From Siphonodentalium dalli (taxonomy: Eukaryota; Mollusca; Scaphopoda; Gadilida; Siphonodentaliidae), in contig CP136065.1 in the NCBI GenBank assembly GCA_032622095.1, positions 247,753,474 through 247,817,473 on the forward strand: a stretch of 64,000 nucleotides of DNA, read 5' to 3'. Both the position numbers and the translations under genes were made by a program. Positions 21,641-32,421 of the stretch are shown piece after piece. The notes under the pieces are model-generated. The model was not told the origin of the DNA and did no database searches. It worked only from the letters and a program-made list of their open reading frames with translations. The first letter of the stretch is position 1. The number at the start of each line of letters is the position of its first letter.

Positions 21641-24600
21641 TTCGATCCAGTTTCCTCGTTAACTTGGTAATTTTTATACAATTTCTATCTAGTCATCACT
21701 AATCTCACAATTACAGATTTTATCTTGAACAATTCAAAATGATCTACAAACAAAAGCAGATTAATTGACATCTTTCATTATAATCGGATACGTTCCTATC
21801 AAATATCAACCCAATATAAGGTGGCACATGCCCCTGTGTCTGTCTGACTCCACAAAACTAATATTAGAATATCTGCACGAAATAAACTATTTGGGAGTTA
21901 AAACCTATTAAGATTCTTCCAGTCAGTTTCCTCAGTAACTCGGTAATTTTTGTACGATTTCTCCATCACTGGTCTCCAAATTACTGCTTGTATCTTTGGC
22001 TGCTCTTTATTTGCTCTGACAGGACACAATGACATTGTTACAAACCGATGATTAAAATCGGCAGCATCCAACAATAATTATAGCCTCACGATTGTCAATC
22101 TTTTTAGAATTTGTGGCAGGCAAGTGGCATCTGCTGGTCGACTTCCGCCTCTGATTTCAACGCACCAATGAAAAATATTGAGCATGTAATTTAATTTTTG
22201 TTAATTTGGTGCTGACAAAAGTGTTCTGAAGTCAATTTTCGGCATATTTTTCGCGATATCTGAATCATTATAATTAAACTAAAGTGCATCACATATCGCC
22301 TTATTACACGAAAGGATGGAATTTCGGCCAATTACGTTTGTGAATGAAATGTGAGGATGAGGCGATGAATACGACCTTTAGAAGGTCGATCACCCGTGGA
22401 TGTAAGATTATGCTGCAAATTTTGTTCTTGAATCATCTGAATGTTTCCGGACGATGTAAAGAGAATGAAATCAATAAAATAATAATTAAATTCAACTGGG
22501 TACATTCTGATATAGAAAATCTAATTAAAATATCTCTAAAGTTTCTATATGTATCGACAGAAGCGTGGAGGTTCGGGTACTTTGGTCTAAGTTACTCATT
22601 GTTGTATTTTAGAATGGAGGCAATTTGATGGGAATTGAGCTGCATTTTTGTAGGCTATTTAGGTAATTTTCAGTTCATATTGAAACCAATAACCTGGGTT
22701 TGTCTGAGGGTGATTGAGATATCGCAAGTGACTCATACTTTCTATGGCAGACGACACAGAAATGCAGCTTCACCTACTTCCCTCCAGCAAAGTGCAGTGA
22801 AAGTCACTTATATTTTTCTGTAACACAAATGCTGGGGAGCCAGAAGAAACAAATGTTGGGCAACAGCTTGAAAAAAATAAAATAATTTAAAGGATGAAAA
22901 ACAGTAATGCAGCAATTGTGCCACTCAAGAAGCATTAAAGGGACCTAAGCCACTCTTTGTGGGTAAATTTACAACAATTATAGAAGTTTGTAAAAAGAAC
23001 ATTTTGTAAGAAGAACATGGAGAAATAAATAAATAAACATTGTTCTTATTCATTATTGATAGTTCTCCAATAACGAAAGTTTAGAGTTACAGTGATTTAA
23101 TTGTCAATAAATATTGCTAAACATGTAGTAAGTACAAATATATTACGTTTACTATTTTACAATTATATCGGGCAACATTCCTTGGAAATAATTGCAACAA
23201 AATATTCATACGACCAAAAGTTATAATGTATTTGCCCGACAACTGCCCGATGGAAGCACTACATACTACATGGAGTATTTAGGGGGGGGGGGGGGGTACC
23301 ATAATTTACGGCCCTGTCTCAGACATTTCCCTTCCACATCTATGTTCAAAGTTCTGAGTTTTGTTTGCACAGCTGGTTGGCAATTACTAATAGGGATAGT
23401 TCTGTGACTTTGGAAGATTATCATTATATTAATGACAGGCATATACTCTGGGTACAGAACTATCAAAGTTTAATTGTGCAAACTCAGGTGTTCTGTCCCC
23501 AATACACTGATTCTGTGGACAGTAAATGTTCAAGTGTAATCTGTGTAAGTTACTGAATAAATGTTTAGTGTCAAAATGTGTTCTTGACGAAAACAGCACT
23601 AATTACACCCGGAGTGTGTGCCACTTCATTCAAAAGAAACAAGCAACAACTCATGGTTGCATATATACAAGTGATCTCATAGAATAGTGCCATGATATGT
23701 TTGCTTAAGGTAGCGTCGCTGTTTATTAGACTCCGATCGGCTATTGACCATAAAGAGCTAAGAAAACACACTGACGATATTAGAATTCACGTGCATTCAA
23801 TTCTCCATTATTTCACAAGGAAACGCGGTCCTTTGTCGAACAAAGCTGGGCTGGACTATTATGGAGCATTTCGCTTGTGTATTTGTACCGTTTTGTGCCT
23901 TTTGATGTCCATTGTTGATCAAAAGAAGCAGCTTTTTCAATTTGAATCATAATGGTATTTACTCGGCAATGGTCGGGAGTCAAACACTATCGGCTATTGA
24001 TCCGAATGAGAATGAAATCGCTCACTAACAGTTGAGCACGTCTCAGGTTTTTGTTTAGCGGTGGCGTTTTATATTCATTGGGTGTATTGATAGGTGCTTA
24101 CGGGTGACAGACGGACAAACGCCTCATGGTCTCAATGATATAATCAAGTCGTACATCGAAGCTATAGCACTTGATCACTCTAATAATCTAAAGGGTGTAT
24201 AGAACTGCCCTCGAACCACCAGGTGTCTCTGCTAATCCCCTCTATACAAACAGTGCCGATTACAAGCATTTGTTTATAATGTCGTCAAGAGGTTTTTCCG
24301 GATCTTTCAACAGCATTTTTGTTTGAGTTTTAATAATTTTGAATTAATTTGAACTTTTTTGTGTGTGTGTGACCGATACTCAGACAGAGGACATACGGCA
24401 GATGATATTTCATGCTTGCGAGCACTATAATGCTAGCAGGTTATTGGCAGATGAAATTTCATGTTCAGCCTTAGGCTGTTTGAATGAGTTTTAATACAAA
24501 CTATATCGTGCAGAAGATACATAATTCTCTGAAAGCTTTGTAACTTAATACTTTTAAGTTGTGGACAATTTAACATCAATGATTAATTTTCCAGGTAAGT

Positions 24601-25078
24601 TTGTTGGATTTTTAGTGTTTCTTTATTTTTATTTCACAGGCGGTTAACTTTTCACGTAGCATGTAATGGGCTTTGTACATTTAATAATCAGTTATCAGAA
24701 ATACTCATCAACGAAGATGATAGACGTCTATCGTGTGTGTAATACTCGGGTAATACGCGGCAGGCACACAGAGTCAAACAGAATACTGAGTCAACACAAA
24801 CCAGTCAGAATGGCTAGTCTGTATTGTAATTATCAACAGGGGGGCTAACTCTCTTTGAGGATGACAGGAGTGGTCAGTAGTGTTATCATATTACTGTCTG
24901 CCTCATGATTAGAAGTTACAATGTGTTTGAGTAATGTTGAATGGTAATGGCAAACATTTCCTGAATGATCGAAGAAATTCAATTACAGGTAATGTCACAC
25001 CATGAAATAGGAATGTATGATATACTGATAATAAAATAACTTCTTTACTTTTTATAAGGAATTTAAATTGCTCTTCTT
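21641..25078. other. Long stretch with little repeat content
   Basis: About 3.4 kb in which I see no MITE, LINE or array. Two loosely related 80-bp segments (agttTCCTCgTTAACTtGGTAATTTTTaTACaATTTC-like) occur at about 21650 and about 21925. A 15-G run is at 23282-23296. Open frames of 94, 86 and 71 codons (22344-22628, 23692-23952, 23192-23407) have no recognisable domain. If a host regulatory element or small exon exists in this window, this stretch and 47.6-50.8 kb are the likeliest places. Confidence 0.45.
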
Positions 25079-25091
25079 GTCCAATCCTCAA

Positions 25092-25347
25092 GCCTTGAAA
25101 TAGTGCGTTTGTCATTTGCAGAATGAGGTCCCCAGATGGTGAATTTAGTGATGCTACCCCTCATAGCGGGCTAGCATCACCAAATTCACCCTCTGGGGAC
25201 CTCATTCTGCTTACACCTCAGCAGAATGAGGTTCCCAGAAAGTGAATTTGGTGATGCTAGCCCGCTATGCGGGGTGGCATCACTAAATTCACCCTCTGGG
25301 AACCTCATTCTGCAAATGACAGACACACTATTTCAAGACTTGTCCAA
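25092..25347. mobile_element. Family B MITE copy B3 (hAT-like)
   Basis: TIR CAAGCCTTGAAATAG at the left and CTATTTCAAGACTTG at the right. Two hairpins with arms gcagaatgaggtccccaga and the matching complement flank a short spacer (cttacacctca). The host sequence TCCAATCCT occurs on both sides, consistent with a target duplication, although the adjoining copy B4 makes the exact boundary ambiguous. Confidence 0.87.
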
Positions 25348-25619
25348 TCCTTGAAATAGTGTGTCTGTCATTGCAGAATGAGGTCCCCAGAGGGTGAGTT
25401 TAGTGATACTACCCCTGCAAAGCAAGCTAGCATCACCAAATTCACCCTTTGGGTACCTCATTTTGCTTAGGCCTCATCTTCTGGGAAGCATCTATAGACT
25501 CCAATTAACATTGTGTTTAGTTACTTCTATTCAAGGAACAAGCCTGAATATAGTGTGTCTGTTATTTGCAGAATGAGTTCCCCAGAGAGTGAATTTAGTT
25601 ACGCTATCCGGCACGGTGG
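25348..25619. mobile_element. Family B MITE copy B4, diverged
   Basis: Directly follows B3. TIR variant CAATCCTTGAAATAGTG, a first hairpin with a mutated centre (ctacccctgcaaagcaagct), then cttaggcctcatcttctggg. A secondary internal TIR-like acaagcctgaatatagtgtg is followed by a truncated second hairpin ending near ggcacggtgg. Confidence 0.8.
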
Positions 25620-25691
25620 CCAAACCATATTTACCTTGACCTTGCACAGGTTATTTAATGCTGCACCAGCACAGCTCATGAAAGGGTTAAT
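25620..25691 (-). mobile_element. Family D fragment (left end, reversed)
   Basis: Reads ccaaaccatatttaccttga, ccttgcacagg, ttatttaatgctgcaccagc, acagctcatgaaaGGGTTAA. This is the TTAACCCTTTCATGA end of family D in reverse. Confidence 0.8.
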
Positions 25692-25700
25692 GGAGAAAAC

Positions 25701-25893
25701 CAAGCCTTGAAATAGTGTCTGTCATTTGCAGAATGAGGTCCCCAGAGGGTGAATTTAGTGATGCTACCCCGCATAGCGGGCTAGCATCACCAAATTCACC
25801 CTCTGGGAACCTCATTCTGCTGAGGTGTAAGCAGAATGAGGTCCCCAGGCAAACCTCATTCTGCAAATGACAGGCACACTATTTCAAGGCTTG
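25701..25893. mobile_element. Family B MITE copy B5 with perfect 8-bp duplication
   Basis: 193 bp from CAAGCCTTGAAATAG to CTATTTCAAGGCTTG. The host octamer GAGAAAAC is present at 25693-25700 and again at 25894-25901. An 8-bp target duplication with CA..TG ends is the hallmark of hAT-superfamily transposition. The second hairpin is collapsed by an internal deletion (gaggtccccaggcaaacctc). Confidence 0.93.
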
Positions 25894-26151
25894 GAGAAAA
25901 CATGACAATCTACATTTTGGGAACCCTGATTCAGGGGTGGTTGAAGGGCAAGGGGCATAACTTTGAAAAGGGAACTTTTCTCCATGTAAGTTATTTGTAC
26001 AGGCAAATTCAAGGGCAAGGGGCTAGAACCACTGCATCTAAACCTGTTCTGTTGACTCTGCCAAGGATAATATTGATAAGAAAACATTTTACTTCCAACA
26101 TGATGCTTTGTGATCCGGGTTGTGACTCTATTCTTCCATTAGGTGAATGAT

Positions 26152-26541
26152 TTAACCCTTTACCCAACAGAAGGGCCCTGTGCCAATGCATTCTCTTATA
26201 TATGCGAGTCGACCATAGGTCGCCTCGCATATATAAGAGAATGCATTGGCTTAACACATTAAAAATTATAAAATTGTTAAAGAATGTAAGAAAAAATGGT
26301 AAAAAGTGTTAAAAAAAGATTTATTTTAGGCCAATGCATTCTCTTATATATGCGAGGCGACCTATGGTCGACTCGCATATATAAGAGAATGCATTGGCAC
26401 AGGGCATAACTGTAACTATCACAATGTGGTCAAGGAGCCGGTTCCAATGATATCCATATTTGTATGGTTCTATTGAGACAGACCGAAGATATTTTAGGCT
26501 GTTGAAGCTATATTTGGCCGGTTTGTTGGGTAAAGGGTTAA
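26152..26541 (+). mobile_element. Family A MITE copy A3 (TTAA target)
   Basis: Complete copy: TTAA, CCCTTTACCCAACAGAAGGG, two hairpins with inverse centres, A/T spacer, unique right segment (atcacaatgtggtcaaggag; gatattttaggctgttgaag) and GTTGGGTAAAGGG-TTAA. Inserted in unit 1 of a host duplication. Confidence 0.94.
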
Positions 26542-26902
26542 GCTCAGATACAGAAAGCAACTAGGTTTCACTGTAGCAGTCAGATCCCAGTCCATAATTC
26601 CCCAAGGAGGTATTAAATTACAGTGTGACAAATATTGGAAGAAAATCAAATAGAACATACTGACACATGAAAAGATTGATAGCAACATTGGATCAGGGTG
26701 TTGGATGCACTAAAATTCAAAGAAGGGAAGAAAGTACGATATTTGTACAGGCGTCCAAGACAAGAAGGGCTGGAGATGATGCCCCTAGATGCCCCCCGCC
26801 CTGTTCCGCCTCATATAATTTTGAGAAAAAACTTTCTCCTTCCAACATGTTGCTTTATGATCAGAGTGTGTAAATCTCTTGTTCCATTTATAGGTGAATA
26901 AT

Positions 26903-27114
26903 TTAACCCATTCTATACTAAATGGATTCTCCCAGTCAGTTATAAAAGTATGCATTGGAACAGTTTATTAATCATTTGGAGGGGTGTTCAGGTAATAAAA
27001 GCAGACAACAGGCAGAAAAACAGATAGTACAAAATGATTCATATTCATTGGTGGGAAATGTTCAGATAATAAGTTCAACAAACGACCTATCATCAATGAT
27101 GCTTTAGTACAGAA
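26903..27114 (+). mobile_element. Family C MITE copy C2
   Basis: Left end TTAACCCATTCTATACTAAA is intact. The interior has gcattggaacag, catttggaggggtgttcagg, gtgggaaatgttcagataat and aagttcaacaaacgacc. The right end is decayed (tcaatgatgctttagtacag, aaa for the expected tagtatagaaaggg) and the closing TTAA is lost. Confidence 0.83.
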
Positions 27115-27240
27115 ACTATAGGCCTCACTGTAGCTATTCCACTTAAACATCAGATCGCAGTCCATAATTCCCAAGGAGGGATTAAATTACAGTGTGACAA
27201 ATATTGGAAGAAAATCCTAATACAAGATGAGATTGATAAA

Positions 27241-27589
27241 TTACATGGACCGGAGAATCCATCCTGAAATCTAATTGGTGAACAAATGTCTTCACACTTC
27301 GTCCGATGGGCAGCTGCCCAGCCGCTAACAATATTAATTATGGTCCACAAATCCGGCCTCGGGGTCCGCAGTGTCCGGCATAATCCTACGACCCGAGGCT
27401 AGAATTAAAATAATCCCTGACTCAACTGATTAATAAGGTGTGAATGGCAAGGTGAGAGGTCACATCATAGTGATATGAGAGGTCATACAGATCATATGAA
27501 TCAGCTGAAGATAGAGGTTCTTAATTTTGACCTGCCTGTTATTCATGCAGTTTCATATTCAGTAGATTCTGTCACAAGCATCACATAAC
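27241..27589. other. Unassigned DNA
   Basis: No gene or repeated family recognised. A mildly palindromic sequence around 27340-27410 (ccggcctcggggtccgcagt ... cgacccgaggct) is the most GC-rich point in the region. Confidence 0.45.
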
Positions 27590-27739
27590 TACCATTAAAT
27601 AGCACAGTAAAAGAATACATTGGAATGGTCAATTATTCATTTGAAATATTCAGGGAAAATGAGCAGATGACAGAAAATCAAAAAATAATACAAGTGCAGA
27701 AGAATTCTTATTCTTTGGTGGGAAATGTCCTGATATTAA
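27590..27739 (+). mobile_element. Family C fragment interrupted by B6
   Basis: Reads aatacattggaatggtcaat, tattcatttgaaatattcag, gagcagatgacagaaaat and ttggtgggaaatgtcctgat, then stops exactly where B6 begins. The TTAACCC end is not present. Confidence 0.72.
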
Positions 27740-28164
27740 CAAGTCTGAGTCTAGTCCTGTCATTTGCTGAATGAGGTTCCCAGAGGGTGAACGTAGTGAT
27801 GCTATCCCACATAGCAGGCTAGCATCACCAAGTTTACCCTCTGGGGACCTCATTCTGCATGGCCTCATCTGTTATGGGAGACATAGACTCAGATTGAAGT
27901 TCCCAAATGGTGAATATTGTGATGTACACCAATTGGGAACCTGGAGTATCCAATGTGTCGTCTGCCAATTAGGGGATATAGAGAAACTAAACTAATAAAG
28001 AAATATAATCTATGTGAATAAGTTTCTATAGAAATTTGATAATAAAGAAACTTTCCAAAGAAAATGAGGCCTAAGCAGAATGAGGTCCCAGGGGTGAATT
28101 TAGTGATGCTAGCCCACTATGTGACCTCATTCTGCAATTGACAGGTACATTAAACTCAGGCTTG
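27740..28164. mobile_element. Family B MITE copy B6, long form
   Basis: Ends CAAGTCTGAGTCTAGTCCTG and CAGGTACATTAAACTCAGGC then TTG. A full left hairpin (tgaatgaggttcccagaggg ... atagcaggctagcatcacca) is followed by the long interior (catggcctcatctgttatgg; gaagttcccaaatggtgaat; attggggatatagagaaac-like) and a decayed right hairpin. A sister of B8, with which it shares the whole interior. Confidence 0.85.
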
Positions 28165-28179
28165 GTCTCAGGGATGGTC

Positions 28180-28262
28180 AGGAGAGAGAGAGAGAGAGAG
28201 AGATAGAGAGAGGAGAGAGAGAGAGAGAGAACGAGAGAGAGAGAGAGCGAGCGAGAAATAGA
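28180..28262 (+). repeat. GA microsatellite
   Basis: About 83 bases of (GA)n with scattered interruptions (gatagagagag, gaacgagag, gagcgagcgag). Confidence 0.95.
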
Positions 28263-29030
28263 GAGAGAAATAGATAGTGGGAGAAGAGACGGAAGTGACA
28301 GAATTGTGACCAGCTAGTCTTCTGTGTTTTAAAGCTTTGATTTGTAGCTTCCAGAATATTCTTTGATAACTGCAAAATTGTTGTGATCTGGGTTTATTTG
28401 ATTTGAAATAACTATTGTTTAAATAAATCTGAACGAGAGATCTCTGCCTTCCTTTCATACAATGTATTCTTTCTTGATTCAGTCACTGAGTTCAATTGAA
28501 GAATAAAACAATGTAAAGATCAAAGAATGTAAGAAATGAACCATGATGACAGGGAATAAAAGGTTTTCCTCATTCAAAGGTGAATGAGTTCATAATTTTA
28601 AGGAAATGATTAAAATAATTTAGTGTACCTTTAGGGAAGTTATTTAGAAGGCAGCTATCAAATGAGAATCAAGTTTCCATCCAAAAGTTGAGGAAAGCAA
28701 AACCTGGAGAGAAAGAGTAAATGGTAAAATATTTGTATATGTTTGAAACTGCATTTAAATAAATGTCCATTAGGTTTTCTCTGAAATTAAGTCTGTTGTA
28801 TACCAATTCAGGAGTGCAGTCTAATTTAATTTAAAACCAATATTGCTTTTTATATAGAATGTAATGTATATTGAGATGTTTGGTATGTCCTTGGTATATC
28901 TTTCGAAGTATAGAATTATCTACCAATTTATTTATATATTTAATACGAGACAAAGGAACACGAAAGACCATAGCATTAAATTAGCAATAAAATTTAATTT
29001 TGGTGACTGTCTACTTTGTAGGGATGTGAA
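28263..29030. other. Unassigned AT-rich DNA
   Basis: No gene or dispersed repeat recognised. Confidence 0.5.
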
Positions 29031-29507
29031 TAAGTTCAACAAATATAGCTACATATAAATGAATGGCAATCCATAGGTGAACCATTACCTGCTCATATTA
29101 TCTGAGCTTCCCTACATATAAATGAATGGCAATCCATAGGTGAACCATTACCTGCTCATATTATCTGAGCTTCCCTACATATAAATGAATGGCAATCCAT
29201 AGGTGAACCATTACCTGCTCATATTATCTGAGCTTCCCTACATATGAATGAATGGCAATCCATAGGTGAACCATTACCTGCTCATATTATCTGAGCTTCC
29301 CTACATATAAATGAATGGCAATCCATAGGTGAACCATTACCTGCTCATATTATCTGAGCTTCCCTACATATAAATGAATGGCAATCCATAGGTGTACTGT
29401 TGCCAGCTCATATTATCTGAGCTTCCCTACAGATAAATAACAGCCAGCTCAAATGTATAATTTCAAAACTGAATGGGAGAATCTGTTCATAAATGTATGG
29501 GTTAAAG
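29031..29507 (+). mobile_element. Family C remnant carrying the 63-bp array
   Basis: Left of the array is aataagttcaacaaatatag, and right of it aactgaatgggagaatctgt then tatgggttaaag. These are family C interior and end motifs. The tandem array (separate entry) therefore appears to have expanded inside, or replaced the middle of, a C element. Confidence 0.6.
29049..29426 (+). repeat. Six-copy 63-bp tandem array
   Basis: The landmark ctacata(t/g)aaatgaatgg recurs at 29049, 29112, 29175, 29238, 29301 and 29364, exactly 63 bp apart, with a partial seventh start at 29427. Copies 1-5 are almost identical (one base change, ataaatg to atgaatg, in copy 4). The last copy has drifted in its middle (ggtgtactgttgccag). 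This is a very recent expansion. Confidence 0.97.
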
Positions 29508-29946
29508 TCACTCTGGCCAACATAAGAATTCAATGCACACTTCCCACTGTGATGGAGTGTACACATGAAAAATCGCATGAAAACTAAGAAATTATTCCCC
29601 CAAGACCTATGGTTTATAAACAAATGCAGTTCATGTTCTTACCTAGGTTTACTGGACCAAACTAAATACGAGTCTTATATGCAAACTTTGTGGAATGGTC
29701 TGAAATACCTGGAGGGCATTTTCTGCAAACTTCCGTCCATTCATACACACATGCGATGATGCTTTGACAGCGTGGGTTGTATTTGTCTATAGAGTGCTGC
29801 ACATTGGCAGGTATAAAAATACAATGTGCAAGTCAATTCACACCATGTCACTAAAAGTGCAGTGAAAACAAAAGATTCTCAATGACAATTAAAGAGGTGG
29901 TCATGGTTTAACCCATAGAAGTCTGAAAGGATTTCCTGTTTAGTTC
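29508..29946. other. Unassigned DNA
   Basis: No gene or repeat recognised. Confidence 0.5.
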
Positions 29947-30032
29947 TCAACCCTTTCTATACTAAAGTATCATTGACAAATAGTTATCCCAAAGGAAATG
30001 TTCACATAATAAGTTCAACAAACGAACCCTTA
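29947..30032 (+). mobile_element. Family C fragment
   Basis: Reads caaccctttctatactaaag, tatcattgacaaatagttat, ccaaaggaaatgttcacat and aataagttcaacaaacga. This is the left end of family C with TTAA changed to TCAA. Confidence 0.75.
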
Positions 30033-30443
30033 CAAATATGGCATCAGAATATACCTCTTCCTGGACTCATTATCTATGCAGCAAATGATGGCCCTCACAC
30101 AGAAATAGCATTGTCACTGGACAGCGTTATCATTGACACTGCCTTGTTTTTGTATCACTTGTGCCAACTTGTGAGGGTATAACACTTTATCATAGACTGT
30201 CTGCAATTAGCGCATTAGTCATATCCATCGTCTCAAATGTATATAACTGTATTGTGTAGTATTTTGATTATCCAAATGTAAATATTATTGTATAAACAAC
30301 CACTCTCCTTAATGGAGGCAATAAAGATATATAAGTTCAACAAACGACCCCTGATGATCGGTGACAATTTAACTCATTTGTGACTAATCTGTATTCATCA
30401 AATGTCAGTCATCTCTGCTTGAGTTTTTTTTATTCATGAAAGA
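30033..30443. other. Unassigned DNA, possible LINE 3' tail
   Basis: About 30190-30335 reads like a transcript end (tgtaaatattattgtataaa; ctccttaatggaggcaataa-ag), a layout seen at 3' ends of some LINEs, but no reverse-transcriptase residue precedes it. At 30335 the family C motif aagttcaacaaacgacc resumes. Weak evidence. Confidence 0.35.
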
Positions 30444-30909
30444 TTAAAGGTACTCGATCCAAACAGATGGTCCCCATACCATCAAAGATACAACAACAAC
30501 AACATTTCTTCAAAATTCGCTTCAGTTATCAGAATAGATTTATTGCAACAAAATAATGCTAACCACTGTCAACTATGGTATCAAATTTCCCAAAACTTTT
30601 TATTTATCAAAAAACTTTCCACAAAATATGGCTGTATTATCATTAAAGTATCACAAAATTTGACCGTATTACCACTTGATTTTAAAGTTATCCATCTTCA
30701 TCTGCAATTTTGTCCGAGACCCTCCATTTGACCATGTGTTTCTGGGCCACATTATTACACATCTCGAGAAATAACAAATATCAAAAATCAATATCTTATC
30801 ACTCTGAGCTTTGATGGGTGGGTTCCTTGACTCAAATCAAATATTTTTTACCCCCCGAAGCCAAAGAAATAGTAATTTAAGAGCGTCTGATCGGATTTAG
30901 TACCTTTAA
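30444..30909 (-). mobile_element. Family F MITE copy F2 (TTAA target)
   Basis: TTAA at 30444-30447 and 30906-30909. Ends AGGTACTCGATCCAAACAGA and GATTTAGTACCT. The interior is the reverse complement of F1 over nearly its whole length (caaaatatggctgtattat; gtccgagac; cccgaagccaaagaaatag). Confidence 0.9.
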
Positions 30910-31025
30910 GCAAACTATTAAATGCAATTGGTGTCACCTTAATAAAAACAAAACTTGTTATTATTTATTTATTAGTTTATTAGCTTCTGCACTTATTTAT
31001 TTGCTTTTATCACCTTATCATCCCT

Positions 31026-31245
31026 ACAAATGAATAGATCATTTCAATGTACACTTTTTAACTGACTAGGAGAATCCATTAAGTAAAGCAATGGTTAAAG
31101 TATAGTTGAAACAATCTATTCTTCATTTTTAGAGTTTTCAGAAAATCAAACAGATGACAGCCACGTAAAAACACCCTATGTATTCCGACTCACTCATATG
31201 AATGTTCAGATTATAAGTTCACTAAACAGCATTTATGAACTTACA
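31026..31245. mobile_element. Family C copy, decayed
   Basis: Contains catcctaca-like and catttcaatgtacacttttt, aactgactaggagaatccat, aaatcaaacagatgacagcc and tgaatgttcagattataagt, in family C order, but no recognisable TTAACCC end. Confidence 0.65.
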
Positions 31246-32421
31246 ATCTAACATCCGCACAAATGAATAAATGGGAATCAATTTAGCTTTGCAATGATGT
31301 ATAAAAAGTATTTAAATTTTGACAACTCTCAGAATGCTAAACAAGGCCTGCCCTTAATAGTTGATTTAGAATGAATAAAACATGCAAATTTTTCCAAAAT
31401 CTTGTTCAAACAGCTACTAAAAACCAAATGTTACAAAATTAACACCCTGTCCCTTGATACTTCCAGCCACCCTGGGGGGAAAGGAGGCAAAGTGTGACAC
31501 TAAAAAATTAACACTGACTCCTGTTGATTCGTGACAATTGAATCTCATTTGTGATTAATCTGTATTCATCAAATGTCAGTCATCACTGCTTGAGTATTTT
31601 TTTTAACTATGAAACATTTAGTGAATTTACAGATTGCAGAGTCTGCTAACTAAAATAATTTATGAGTGTAAAAACAAAGAGGTTTTAACAAGCCAATTCT
31701 TTCAAATCAGGAAACATCAAAATGTGGTGCAATATATTTAAGGGGAAGACGCACATTTTGCATAAATTCAGCCAAAAATGGCAAGAGATTTTCAAAAAAG
31801 AATTCTTATGGATCCATCTGGTAGTCAGCTTTAACTTGGTTATGAATCCATGACCCACAACTAATCTCCTCCCAATTTTTCGTTGATCAACAGGCATCAG
31901 ATGAAAATTTTCAAATATAGAACATTATTTATGGGCAGTTGCCTTTCTAAAGGAAAATAATCAATACATTTCATGAATCAAGAATAATTAAGTCTCCTCT
32001 CATGATCTTGAGATATGATATCATGGATACATGAACTGCACTTTGGAAAAAATTATATTTTAAAGAAGTTCTTGGTACCTGAAAACAGTGAAATTTTAAA
32101 TATTTTTCATGCCATAAAAGTAAAGTAAATGAGATTATAATATCCATTGGGTCGATGGTCACATAATAATCACACCAAATTTCGCAAAGAAATTCCTGGC
32201 AGATTTTGAGAAAATCCATTTTGAAATACCAGAATATATTGGTCTGACCCTTAAGTATCTACACTCTTGTGTTATGTCTTGTTTTCTACAATATCACATT
32301 CTTGGCAAAAGTGTACATAATGATAAGATTTGTGAAGGGTGATGAGAGTGGGGTGGGGGGAACATGCGGCGGCTTCACCCCTTCAACCCTTCTTGCCCTT
32401 GACTGGTACCTGTAGAAATGC
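31246..32421. other. Unassigned DNA
   Basis: Contains a sequence at about 31520-31600 (tcgtgacaattgaatctcat, ttgtgattaatctgtattca, tcaaatgtcagtcat) that is nearly identical to 30359-30420, so it is a short dispersed or duplicated unit. No gene recognised. Confidence 0.55.

Larger units (their letters stand above)
25902..27240 (+). repeat. Tandem duplication of host DNA with different MITEs at one site
   Basis: Unit 1 (about 25975-26700) and unit 2 (about 26735-27240) share two flanking blocks. The left block has atttgtacaggc, tccaacatg(a/t)tgcttt(g/a)tgat, tctt.ttccatt and aggtgaat(g/a)att. The right block has cactgtagc, cagtccataattcc(c), caaggagg(t/g)attaaat, then tacagtgtgacaaatattgg and aagaaaatc. 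Between the blocks, unit 1 has family A (A3) and unit 2 has family C (C2), each beginning at the same TTAA. Confidence 0.85.

Noticed and set aside
23692-23952. 86-codon open frame in the repeat-poor island
   Set aside because: Length is within chance, no domain, no splice context that I can support.
28178-28458. Ser/Leu-rich minus-strand open frames
   Set aside because: Produced by the GA microsatellite read in reverse (SLSLSL...).
29049-29426. CRISPR-like regular 63-bp repeats
   Set aside because: The whole 63-bp unit is repeated with no unique spacer.
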